Assembly: GCA_902773455.1 (NCBI GenBank)
Contig: CACYEW010000269.1
Span: 1-14,588, forward strand
DNA from: an uncultured Ruminococcus sp.
Lineage (GTDB): Bacteria > Bacillota > Clostridia > Oscillospirales > CAG-272
Direction: 5' to 3'
Length of the DNA stretch: 14,588 nucleotides
The notes under the pieces were generated by a model, which saw nothing but the letters and a program-made list of their open reading frames with translations, made no database searches and was not told where the DNA came from. Numbering within the stretch: the stretch's first letter is position 1; each line of letters opens with the position of its first letter. The position numbers and the translations under genes were made by a program. Below are positions 7,126 to 13,874 of the stretch, in pieces.

Positions 7126-8442
7126 TCAATTCACGAACTCTTTGTATATCGCCCTTACCGCTTTTTCAAAATCGGATTCTTCTATGCCGATTATGATATT
7201 CAGCTCATCCGAGCCCTGATCTATCATCTTTACGTTGACGTCGGCTTCGGCGATCGCTTTGAACACCTTTGCCGCGGTACCTTTCGATTTTACCATCGCG
7301 CGGCCGACGACGGCTATCAGAGCGATGCCGTCCTCCGCGTTTATCGAATCGGGAGCCGCCTCCTGGCAGATGCCGTTCAATATGTATTCGAGCCTGCCCG
7401 CAAGCTCGGAGCTTTTTACTATGACGCTCATCGTGTCGATGCCGGACGGAAGATGCTCGAACGAAATGCCGCGCTTTTCGAGCACGCCGAGCACCTTTCT
7501 GCCGAAACCGACCTCGCTGTTCATCATATCCTTCGCGATATTGATCGCGGTGAAGCCCTTTTTGCCGGCGATACCGGTTATGACGTTTTTCGTGTCGTAT
7601 TCGGTCGAATCGGCTACTATCATCGTGCCGCGGTCCTGAGGACGGTCGGTGTTTCTTATGTTTATCGGTATACCGGCTATCTGTACCGGAAAGATCGCGT
7701 CTTCGTGCAGTACCGTCGCGCCCATATAAGAAAGCTCGCGCAGTTCTCTGTACGTTATCGTTTCGATGACCTTCGGGTCGTCGACGATGCGCGGATCAGC
7801 CATCAGAAAGCCGGATACGTCCGTCCAGTTCTCGTAAAGCTCGGCGTTGGCGGCGCGGGCGACTATCGAGCCGGTGATATCGGAGCCGCCTCGTGAAAAC
7901 GTCCTTATCGTGCCGTTAGGCATCGCGCCGTAAAAGCCGGGTATTACCGCCCTCTCGTGCTTTTTGAGTCTCGCGCTCATCACGTCGTTCGTATATTCGG
8001 CGTTGAAGGTACCGTCGTTATTGAAAAACACTGCCTCCCTCGCGTCGATGAAATCGTAGCCTAAATATCTTGCGAGTATCATCGCGTTGAGATATTCGCC
8101 TCTTGAAGCGGCGTAGTCTCTGCCCGTCATGTTATACATCGCGTTTTTGATCCTCTCGAGCTCGTAGGTGAGCGAGATCGGCAGATCGAGTTCCTCCGCT
8201 ATTTCGTTATAGCGGCAGGTTATCTCGCTGAAAAGCGCGTCGATATTCTCCCCCGCTTCGGCTTTTTCGTAGCAGAGGTAAAACATATCGGTTATTTTGA
8301 AATCGCCTTTGAAGCGCTTGCCCGGCGCGGAAACGACGACGTATTTTCTTCTCTCGTCGGCTTTTATTATTTCCGCTACTTTTCTGAATTTCTCGGCGTC
8401 AGCCATCGACGTGCCGCCGAATTTCGTTACTATCGTATTCAT
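7126..8442 (-). CDS. lysC: Aspartate kinase (monofunctional)
   Basis: Aspartate kinase phosphorylates aspartate, the first step toward lysine/diaminopimelate, threonine and methionine. In this 438-residue protein the kinase domain covers about 1-285: KFGGTSMA (7-14, nucleotide and aspartate binding), VVVSAPGKR (35-43), SRGGSDITGS (183-192) and NWTDVSGFLMADPRIV (205-220). Two ACT-type regulatory regions follow (about 295-370 and 375-438), ending with the VNVKMIDQGSDELNIIIG pattern typical of feedback-controlled enzymes. Which end product inhibits it cannot be told, so the symbol denotes generic aspartokinase. GGGAGAG lies just upstream of the ATG. It sits 11 bp after the unknown 145-codon gene. 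There is therefore no room for its own promoter or a lysine riboswitch, and no other aspartate-pathway gene is in the window. In a spore former it would also feed dipicolinate synthesis. Confidence 0.95.
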   Translation of the reverse strand: MNTIVTKFGGTSMADAEKFRKVAEIIKADERRKYVVVSAPGKRFKGDFKITDMFYLCYEKAEAGENIDALFSEITCRYNEIAEELDLPISLTYELERIKNAMYNMTGRDYAASRGEYLNAMILARYLGYDFIDAREAVFFNNDGTFNAEYTNDVMSARLKKHERAVIPGFYGAMPNGTIRTFSRGGSDITGSIVARAANAELYENWTDVSGFLMADPRIVDDPKVIETITYRELRELSYMGATVLHEDAIFPVQIAGIPINIRNTDRPQDRGTMIVADSTEYDTKNVITGIAGKKGFTAINIAKDMMNSEVGFGRKVLGVLEKRGISFEHLPSGIDTMSVIVKSSELAGRLEYILNGICQEAAPDSINAEDGIALIAVVGRAMVKSKGTAAKVFKAIAEADVNVKMIDQGSDELNIIIGIEESDFEKAVRAIYKEFVN

Positions 8443-8453
8443 ACTCTCTCCCG

Positions 8454-8891
8454 TTATTCGTTAGTGTCTTTATGTATGCCGAGCATCAGCGACAGAGCCT
8501 TTTTCTCGTCTTCGTAACGCCCGAACGTAAAATGCGTATCGCCCGACTGACCGCATAAAAGCTGCTCGCCGCCGGACTTCTCCACGGTGAAAAACGACGT
8601 TTTGAACGGCGATTCATCCGATAAGATATATATTTTCGCGCAGTCGCCGTTTTCCTCCGGCTCCGGCATTTTCAGCGTAACCGCGACGGTCTTTTCGTCA
8701 AGTCTGCACGCTTCGGACGAGAAATCGTCCGCTTTTCCGTCAAACGGCTCGTCTGCGTTTTCGTAAGCCGATCTGCAGAGGTTGAATACCGCCGCTCCGC
8801 CGCCCATTATAAGCGCCGAAACGAGTCTTTCGCCTCTTTTGTCAAGCAGATACGGTATCATTATATGTTCGAAAACATATCTTGCCCTCAT
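8454..8891 (-). CDS. Hypothetical protein, 145 residues
   Basis: I do not recognise this protein. It is acidic, predicted soluble, and lacks a signal peptide. A short apolar stretch, LVSALIMGGGAAVFNLC (23-39), looks more like a buried helix than a membrane anchor. The middle (about 67-115) reads as alternating strands (KTVAVTLKMPEPE, KIYILSDE, KTSFFTVEKSG), and the end contains HFTFGRYEDEKKALSLMLG, suggesting a small alpha/beta domain. It looks genuine: GGGGAGAA precedes the ATG, it sits 13 bp after the DUF4838 gene and 11 bp before aspartate kinase, and its codon use matches its neighbours. Nothing visible links it in function to either neighbour. Confidence 0.75.
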   Translation of the reverse strand: MRARYVFEHIMIPYLLDKRGERLVSALIMGGGAAVFNLCRSAYENADEPFDGKADDFSSEACRLDEKTVAVTLKMPEPEENGDCAKIYILSDESPFKTSFFTVEKSGGEQLLCGQSGDTHFTFGRYEDEKKALSLMLGIHKDTNE

Positions 8892-8904
8892 AATATTCTC
8901 CCCG

Positions 8905-11217
8905 TTACATTCCGATAAGTATATCGCCGTCCGAACAGTGGACTCTTATACCGTCGAGCGTGTTCCAGTCGCCGTTATACGGTTTGTAAAGCTTTTCCCA
9001 CATTTCTTTCGTACCGGCGTAATACACGTTCATGAGCGAAGCGCACTGATAATGCTCGTTTCCCTCGACTCCGAGCGCGCCGTAACCGAGTTTTTCAAGG
9101 CTTGCCGGCAGATATACGGTCTTCAGACGCGAACAGCCGCGGAACGCGTAAGCGCTCAAAGTCTTTATCCCCTCGGGAACGTGAAGCTCTGTTATGCACG
9201 TCGCGCGGGAAAGCGCGCTTTTTCCGACCGTCGTGACGTTTTTGCCTTCGTATTCCGTCGGTATCACGAGCATACCGCCGTTGAAATCGCCTCTGCCGCT
9301 TACGTAGCAGCTGCCGTCCGGCGCGACTCTGATCTCAAGACCTTCCGACGGTACGGCGGGATCGGCTCCGTCGGTTTTTCCGACCGGCGGAAGCTTTCCG
9401 TCGTAATCGTACGTATACTTATCGCACAGAGCCTTGAATTTTTCAGCCGCTTCCTGTTTTACTTTTTTGTCTTTCGCGTATCTCGATTGGAAATCGCGGA
9501 AATGGAGCGACGATTTTTCAACGTGCGCGAACTGCTCGTCGGTGAGCGTACACGAGAGCGCCGCGTCCCACAGCTCTGCGCATTTGTTTATGACCGTGTA
9601 ATCGTTTTTTCCGTCGACATTCGGAGCGTAGAATACGGACGGATCGGTATAGACCGACGTATGCCCGTCCCACGCGGTAAGGCCTTTTCTTCTCGAGGTG
9701 GCGTTCATGAGATCGATATACTCGCGCAGATACGGAGCCGCCTCGCCGTAATACGCCTCCATGAACTCGTCCCACATCTTACAGTACTCTTCTTTTGTGA
9801 TATCCGGATCCCACATGAGGCTGTTTATCAGATAGTTGCGCAGCTCGGTGAATTCTCCGACCTCGGCGACGTGATCGCCCTCCGTCAGAAGCCCTATGCA
9901 GCCGCATTCCCTGAACGCCTGCATATTGTCCCACAGTATATCGAGGTTCGGTCCGACGCTCGTTATCTGCGAAGCGTGGTTATACGAATAATCGTACACG
10001 CAGAACTTTTTGCAGACCTTCGACCAGTTGACCATGTTTCCGTACGATACGGCGTTATGCTCGCATTCTGGGTCGTTGTAGGCGTGGGTGAAGCACGTAC
10101 TGTCCATCATGCAGAGCGCGATAACAACGTTGTCTCTCGGTTTTACCACCGCCGGATCCGGCATGACCGTCGTTTCTTTATAAGCGTACGTGAGTATGTC
10201 TATTTCTCTGTCGGGGTATTTTTCTTTAACCGCGTCGGCTATATCGTTGATGAACATCAATAGCGAACCCATCGCCGTACCGCCGGCGGCTTTGTTTTTG
10301 GCTTTGCATTCGGCGCACTTGCAGAACGCTCCGCCGTCGTTCTGATTTATATGGAATAACGTTTTGTTCGGACTTTTCTCTATCTGCTTACACAGGCTCT
10401 GAAATACCGTCTCGAATATTTCCGGATCGGAAAGGCACGGCTGAGGACTCGTACCGTCGCCCGTCTTCGAAAGCGATCCGAGATTATGAGATCCGGCGTA
10501 CTTTATGCTCGTGCTCCTCGTGCGTTTGGCGAAACGCATGACGTTCGCCTCGCCCGAAAAAGACCAGTTGTAACGTCCGCCGAAGCCGGGATTGAACACC
10601 GTGCTCTGATCCTTCGGCACGTCTTTCTTCGCTTCGTATTTGACGTACGTGAACGTATCGGAATAAAATCTGATACCGAGATAATCCTCCGCGAAATCGT
10701 AAACGCCGTTCATCGTGCCTCTGCCGATCGTACCGGAGATATACAGGTCTCCGTCGTGTTCGATAAGAGCGTAGCCGTCGTCCTTTACGCGTTCTTTCGC
10801 GTCTGTCAGCGCGTCGAAATCAAAGCCCGTTTCGCCGAGTATGATCGAATGCTCCGGTTTTTGTCCGTCGTCGCAAAGCGGCAGCCTTACGCCCTCCGCA
10901 AGCTCCGCGAGCCGGATCAGATCGACGGCGGCGTTTTTGACCGCCGAGACCGGCTCTTTGGCTATGACTACCGAAAAATCGCCTATCGGCACTCCGCCGA
11001 TCTTTACCGGTCCGCGGCTGTTTTTTTCCGGGTCTATGGTCGAAGGCGCGTTCGTTTCAGCTTCCGTCTCTTTTTGATTTGTGACGGCTTCTTCCGTCTC
11101 TGTTCTTTGATTTGCCGTTTTTTCCGTCGCCGTCTCCGGATCCGGCTGCGCGGCGCACGATAAAAGGAGCGAAAGCGTCATTATAACGGTAAGCAGTAAT
11201 ACGGTGAACTTTTTCAA
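8905..11217 (-). CDS. DUF4838 lipoprotein with C-terminal leucine-rich (BspA-like) repeats
   Basis: With a TTG start at 11217 the product is 770 residues. The leader MKKFTVLLLT...LLLSC gives a clean lipobox (LLSC, Cys21), so it is a surface lipoprotein. A Thr/Glu/Gln-rich linker (22-70) follows. Residues about 80-200 resemble the N-terminal domain of family-67/20-like glycosidases (SIILGET, DGYALIEHDGDLYISG, GTMNGVYDFAEDYLGIRFY). Residues about 205-510 fit DUF4838, an alpha-glucuronidase-like barrel of untested activity. NQNDGGAFCKCAECK (291-305) carries a dense C-K-C-A-E-C cluster that could bind metal. Residues 625-770 are a BspA/LRR_5-type module (ITELHVPEGI, AFRGCSRLKTVYLPASLEKLG, VYYAGTKEMWEKL), likely for binding. 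The TTG is preferred because AAGGAG lies 7 bases upstream and because the in-frame ATG at 11259 falls inside the -10 box. It is the first gene of the operon and divergent from the CotH gene. A glycan-degrading or -binding role is inferred. Confidence 0.88.
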   Translation of the reverse strand: MKKFTVLLLTVIMTLSLLLSCAAQPDPETATEKTANQRTETEEAVTNQKETEAETNAPSTIDPEKNSRGPVKIGGVPIGDFSVVIAKEPVSAVKNAAVDLIRLAELAEGVRLPLCDDGQKPEHSIILGETGFDFDALTDAKERVKDDGYALIEHDGDLYISGTIGRGTMNGVYDFAEDYLGIRFYSDTFTYVKYEAKKDVPKDQSTVFNPGFGGRYNWSFSGEANVMRFAKRTRSTSIKYAGSHNLGSLSKTGDGTSPQPCLSDPEIFETVFQSLCKQIEKSPNKTLFHINQNDGGAFCKCAECKAKNKAAGGTAMGSLLMFINDIADAVKEKYPDREIDILTYAYKETTVMPDPAVVKPRDNVVIALCMMDSTCFTHAYNDPECEHNAVSYGNMVNWSKVCKKFCVYDYSYNHASQITSVGPNLDILWDNMQAFRECGCIGLLTEGDHVAEVGEFTELRNYLINSLMWDPDITKEEYCKMWDEFMEAYYGEAAPYLREYIDLMNATSRRKGLTAWDGHTSVYTDPSVFYAPNVDGKNDYTVINKCAELWDAALSCTLTDEQFAHVEKSSLHFRDFQSRYAKDKKVKQEAAEKFKALCDKYTYDYDGKLPPVGKTDGADPAVPSEGLEIRVAPDGSCYVSGRGDFNGGMLVIPTEYEGKNVTTVGKSALSRATCITELHVPEGIKTLSAYAFRGCSRLKTVYLPASLEKLGYGALGVEGNEHYQCASLMNVYYAGTKEMWEKLYKPYNGDWNTLDGIRVHCSDGDILIGM
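11061..11120 (-). repeat. Imperfect tandem duplication in the lipoprotein linker
   Basis: Two adjacent units of about 30 bp, both beginning CTTCCGTCTC on the plus strand and sharing TTTGATTTG, encode the linker pattern T-E-x-x-x-N-Q in the DUF4838 lipoprotein. A third, degenerate copy may start near 11121. The duplication lengthens the spacer between the lipid anchor and the folded domains and could vary in copy number. Confidence 0.45.
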
Positions 11218-11224
11218 TCCGGCT

Positions 11225-11230
11225 CTCCTT
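11225..11230 (-). promoter_or_regulatory. Ribosome binding site that fixes a TTG start
   Basis: AAGGAG (within AAAAGGAGAG) lies 7 bases before TTG at 11217. No comparable site precedes the in-frame ATG at 11259. The protein made from TTG begins with a perfect lipoprotein signal peptide, whereas the longer version would place 14 extra residues before it. Confidence 0.8.
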
Positions 11231-11244
11231 TTTAACGGATATAC

Positions 11245-11315
11245 TATGTCAATTATCATTATACTATTGTTTTTATGATTTTGTCAAGTTTATTTATTTA
11301 TATTTTTATGTCAAT
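11245..11315. repeat. Repeated ATTGACATA motif in the operon leader
   Basis: On the minus strand the 9-mer ATTGACATA occurs at 11245-11253 and again at 11307-11315, flanking a third TTGACA at 11282-11287 that serves as the -35 box. The two outer copies have no -10 box at a suitable distance, so they are not obvious promoters. They may be operator half-sites, or chance in a very AT-rich stretch. Confidence 0.3.
11258..11287 (-). promoter_or_regulatory. Consensus sigma-A promoter of the nine-gene operon
   Basis: Both boxes match perfectly: TTGACA (11287-11282) and TATAAT (11263-11258), with an 18-bp spacer. The expected transcript start is near 11251, giving a leader of about 34 bases that holds AAGGAG and the TTG start. 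It is the only strong promoter I find ahead of the minus-strand genes down to 1239. Confidence 0.85.
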
Positions 11316-11341
11316 ATCCTTTTATTTCGGCTTTTTTGATG

Positions 11342-11370
11342 TTGACTTTCGCGTTTTTATTTGATAAAAT
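11342..11370 (+). promoter_or_regulatory. Sigma-A promoter of the CotH-family gene
   Basis: TTGACT (11342-11347) and TAAAAT (11365-11370) are 17 bp apart, each matching the consensus at 5/6 positions. The transcript would start near 11377. GGAGGA (11390-11395) then lies 5 bases before the ATG at 11401. The upstream 50 bp are AT-rich and may act as an UP-like element. The divergent operon promoter lies about 55 bp away. Confidence 0.75.
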
Positions 11371-11400
11371 ATAAGCAATACCCGATAATGGAGGAATTCT

Positions 11401-13245
11401 ATGAAAAAGATACTCGCCGCGGCGCTCGCTCTTCTGACTCTGGCGCTTGCCGCCTGCACCGGCAAAACTCCGGACGTACAGCCTATAACGACCGGGGCGG
11501 CGACCGTACCGGCGCCTCTGACAGAGACTCCCGCAAGCACGGATGCGCCGGAGGAAGAGGATCCGCGTATCGCCGCGGTGTTTTCGCTTCCCGCCGGTTT
11601 TTATGAAAGCGAAAAAGAGCTTACGCTCTCTCTGCCGGATAACGCGCCCGAAGGCGCTTATATAACGTATACGACCGATAACGGCGAACCGACGGCAAAA
11701 TCAAAAAAATACGCCTCTCCGATCAAGGTCGCGTCTGAAGACGTAACGGTGATACGCGCCGCCTGCTTTGACGGCGAAGGCGAACGCTTAGGATATATAA
11801 GAACGGCGACGTACATCAAAGCGTCCTCCGCAAGATATAAGACTCTCGTCGTATCGCTCGTCACCGAGGAATCGAATCTCTACGGCGATACGGGCATAAT
11901 CTCAAATCCGCAAAAGTCCGGCAAAGCGTGGGAACGCCCGTGCCACGTCGAGATATTCAAAAATGACGGCGAACGCATAATTTCGCAGGACGCCGGCATA
12001 CGCGTGTTCGGCGGCTCGTCGAGAGGTCTGCCGCAGAAGTCCTTCCGCATAATAGCGCGCAAAGACGGTTATTACGACGAGATGAAATATAACGGCAAGG
12101 GCAGCTTCGAATATCCGTTTTTCGATAACAGAAAAATCGAAGCCGGAATCAGCAAAGGCGAACTGCTCTCAAAATACGACAGGCTCGTGCTCCGCAACGG
12201 CGGCAACGACTCGTTACAGGCGACGGCCGCGGACCCGACTTCGATGACTCTCACACGCGACGCGGTCGCAAACGCCTTCGCTTCCGAAATGTCGGATAAG
12301 ATCGCGTATCAGGCGTCCCGCTTCGCGGTCGTATATCTGAACGGCGAGTATTACGGAATACTCGATATGAAAGAAGATATAAACGACGATTATATGAAAA
12401 ACGTGTACGGGCTCGACAAGGAAAAGATCACCGTCATAAAATCGGAGCTCGATACGGGCCGTCACTGCGAAAAGCACGATAACGGCGGAAGCTGCCGCTT
12501 CGACGGCGTTTGGTTCTACTACGAGCTCGACGAGGGCGAAGACGGCGAGCTCGAAGAGTACGAAAAGATCTGTAAAGAAGCGCTTTCGGCTCTCGGCGGC
12601 AGTAAGGAAGAGCTCGATCTCGCGTATGCAAAGCTTGCCGGAAAGCTCGATACCGAAAGCTTTCTCGAATATACGGCGATATGCCTCTACTGCTGCAATA
12701 CCGACTGGCCGCACAACAATCTGCGCGTCTGGAGATATAACGGCGAGCCGGTCGACGGCAACCCGTATTCCGACGGCAAATGGCGTTTTACGATGAGGGA
12801 TATGGACTTCTGCTTCGGCAGATACGAATGCCTCGTTTTACCGGAGATATACACTCAGGCGGATACCGACAACATCTCCTTCACCTTAGGCAACTACAAA
12901 AACGGAGCGTATGAATACGACGGTAACTACCCCGATTCGCTTTACGTTCAGGGGCTTCTCGCTCTGTGTCTGCATAACGATGAATGGAGAGCCGGTTTTC
13001 TCGAATACTGCAAAAAGCTTTGCAGCGGCGAAGCGAAAGCGAAGCTGAAAGAAATATCGGACGGTTACGCCGCACAGATAGAAGAAGAAATAAAAACCCA
13101 TATCAAAAAACTGAAAGGCACGATAAACAAAAAATACACGGCCAAGGTGTGGAAAGAAAACGTAGACCGCATGTCCGATTTCGCCGAAAACCGTCCCGCG
13201 TATTTCGAACGGTACCTCGACTTCATAAAAACCAATTTCAAATAA
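11401..13245 (+). CDS. CotH-family kinase lipoprotein with chitobiase-like domain
   Basis: This 614-residue protein begins with a lipoprotein signal (MKKILAAALALLTLALAAC, lipobox LAAC, Cys19) and a Thr/Pro/Glu linker (20-55). A chitobiase/beta-hexosaminidase C-terminal-type domain follows at about 58-140 (FSLPAGFYESEKELTLSLP, ITYTTDNGEPT). The CotH kinase-like domain runs from about 147 to 610: GIRVFGGSSRGLPQKSFRI (199-217), LVLRNGGND (262-270), TRDAVANAFASEM (285-297), VYLNGEYYGILDMKEDIND (311-329), NTDWPHNNLRVWR (433-445) and WRFTMRDMDFCFG (461-473). D467 and D469 are probable Mg-binding acidic residues. CotH of Bacillus phosphorylates spore coat proteins. Here the lipoprotein signal implies an outer-surface protein instead, as in many gut Clostridia, some of whose CotH proteins are linked with cellulosomes. 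The gene is single, with its own promoter and terminator. Confidence 0.93.
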   Translation: MKKILAAALALLTLALAACTGKTPDVQPITTGAATVPAPLTETPASTDAPEEEDPRIAAVFSLPAGFYESEKELTLSLPDNAPEGAYITYTTDNGEPTAKSKKYASPIKVASEDVTVIRAACFDGEGERLGYIRTATYIKASSARYKTLVVSLVTEESNLYGDTGIISNPQKSGKAWERPCHVEIFKNDGERIISQDAGIRVFGGSSRGLPQKSFRIIARKDGYYDEMKYNGKGSFEYPFFDNRKIEAGISKGELLSKYDRLVLRNGGNDSLQATAADPTSMTLTRDAVANAFASEMSDKIAYQASRFAVVYLNGEYYGILDMKEDINDDYMKNVYGLDKEKITVIKSELDTGRHCEKHDNGGSCRFDGVWFYYELDEGEDGELEEYEKICKEALSALGGSKEELDLAYAKLAGKLDTESFLEYTAICLYCCNTDWPHNNLRVWRYNGEPVDGNPYSDGKWRFTMRDMDFCFGRYECLVLPEIYTQADTDNISFTLGNYKNGAYEYDGNYPDSLYVQGLLALCLHNDEWRAGFLEYCKKLCSGEAKAKLKEISDGYAAQIEEEIKTHIKKLKGTINKKYTAKVWKENVDRMSDFAENRPAYFERYLDFIKTNFK

Positions 13246-13268
13246 AAAAAGGGCGCGAGCCCTTTTTT
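13244..13268. terminator. Probable bidirectional intrinsic terminator
   Basis: An A-tract (13244-13250) is followed by GGGC, a GCGA tetraloop (13255-13258), GCCC and six T residues (13263-13268). The stem is GC-rich and extends through A-T pairs on both sides, so either strand yields a hairpin followed by a U-run. It closes the CotH gene, whose stop codon it touches, and the convergent 176-residue gene, whose stop codon (13267-13269) it also overlaps. Confidence 0.9.
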
Positions 13269-13797
13269 ATTTGTTTTTGAAGCAGTAGAAGAATCCGTTT
13301 CTCTCTTTGCCGAGGACGGCGTATTCTTTCGTTTTTTCTCCGACGCGCTCCCATAAGGCGTCGCCGAAAATATCGGCGTTTTTCTTTATCTTTTCGTCGT
13401 CTTTGCCGAAGAACAACTGTACCACCGGAATGAAATCATAGAAATTACCGGTACTTCTTTCGCCCGGTTTTATGTCGTCTGCGGTTTTACCGCCGCCGCC
13501 GAGATAGATATCCGATACCGCGAGGCGGGTATTCTCCGAAAGGCCGTAAACGTCGGCAAGCTCATCCGGAAAATGCAGAAATACGACCGCGTCGAATTCG
13601 TCCGAATATGCGGATATAATAAGCGGCTTGCGGCTGACGACGACCGCAGGCTGCGTGTCGCCGTTCTGAAGCGCCTGAGCTATCAGCTCAAACTGCATAT
13701 CGTAATAAAACTTCTCCGAAAACGACCTGCAGATCATTTTTCTTATCTGATAGAATTTTTTGTAAGACGCTTTGATCTTTGAAGGATTGTAATCCAT
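13267..13797 (-). CDS. Hypothetical protein, 176 residues
   Basis: I do not recognise this family. The product is soluble-looking with no signal peptide. It has a basic helical start (SKIKASYKKFYQIRKMICRS), then a helix with FYYDMQFELIAQALQNG (30-46). A probable beta region follows (PAVVVSRKPLIISAYSDEFD, AVVFLHFP), then a Gly-rich turn LGGGGKTADD (98-107), NFYDFIPVVQLFFGKDDEKI (119-138) and a C-terminal domain end with KERNGFFYCFKNK. Coding status is well supported: AAGGAG lies 8 bases before the ATG, and the stop is embedded in the bidirectional terminator. No promoter is seen directly ahead of it, so it is probably co-transcribed with the DUF4234 gene 77 bp upstream, reading through the long hairpin between them. 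Confidence 0.8.
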   Translation of the reverse strand: MDYNPSKIKASYKKFYQIRKMICRSFSEKFYYDMQFELIAQALQNGDTQPAVVVSRKPLIISAYSDEFDAVVFLHFPDELADVYGLSENTRLAVSDIYLGGGGKTADDIKPGERSTGNFYDFIPVVQLFFGKDDEKIKKNADIFGDALWERVGEKTKEYAVLGKERNGFFYCFKNK

Positions 13798-13822
13798 TGT
13801 TTTTTCTCCTTGGTATTATGAT

Positions 13823-13860
13823 AATTTTTCCCCCCGGCCGTAAGGACGGGGGGGAAAATT
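13823..13860. other. Long C-tract/G-tract hairpin between two genes
   Basis: AATTTTTCCCCCC (13823-13835) pairs with GGGGGGGAAAATT (13848-13860) over 13 consecutive positions, with one T-G wobble. Inside, a further G-C pair and CC-GTAA-GG form a smaller hairpin. Polarity is opposite to a normal terminator: the T-run is on the 5' arm and the A-run on the 3' arm for the plus strand, and the minus-strand transcript has no U-tract after the stem. The minus-strand RNA would carry it just before the ribosome binding site of the 176-residue gene and just after the DUF4234 stop. Confidence 0.7.
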
Positions 13861-13874
13861 CAAGATTTTCGGGT

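Noticed and set aside
8782..10263. A 493-codon open frame on the plus strand
   Set aside because: It lies antisense to the DUF4838 lipoprotein and its neighbour, both strongly supported. The product is Arg/Val/Tyr-rich with no domain, and it has no convincing ribosome binding site.
11218..11259. ATG at 11259 as start of the DUF4838 lipoprotein
   Set aside because: It overlaps the -10 hexamer of a perfect promoter and lacks a ribosome binding site; the TTG at 11217 has both an ideal site and a signal peptide.
11288..11341. AT-rich stretch between the divergent promoters as a possible attachment site or origin
   Set aside because: There are no DnaA-box clusters, integrase gene, long direct repeats or palindromes; the base composition fits a divergent promoter region.
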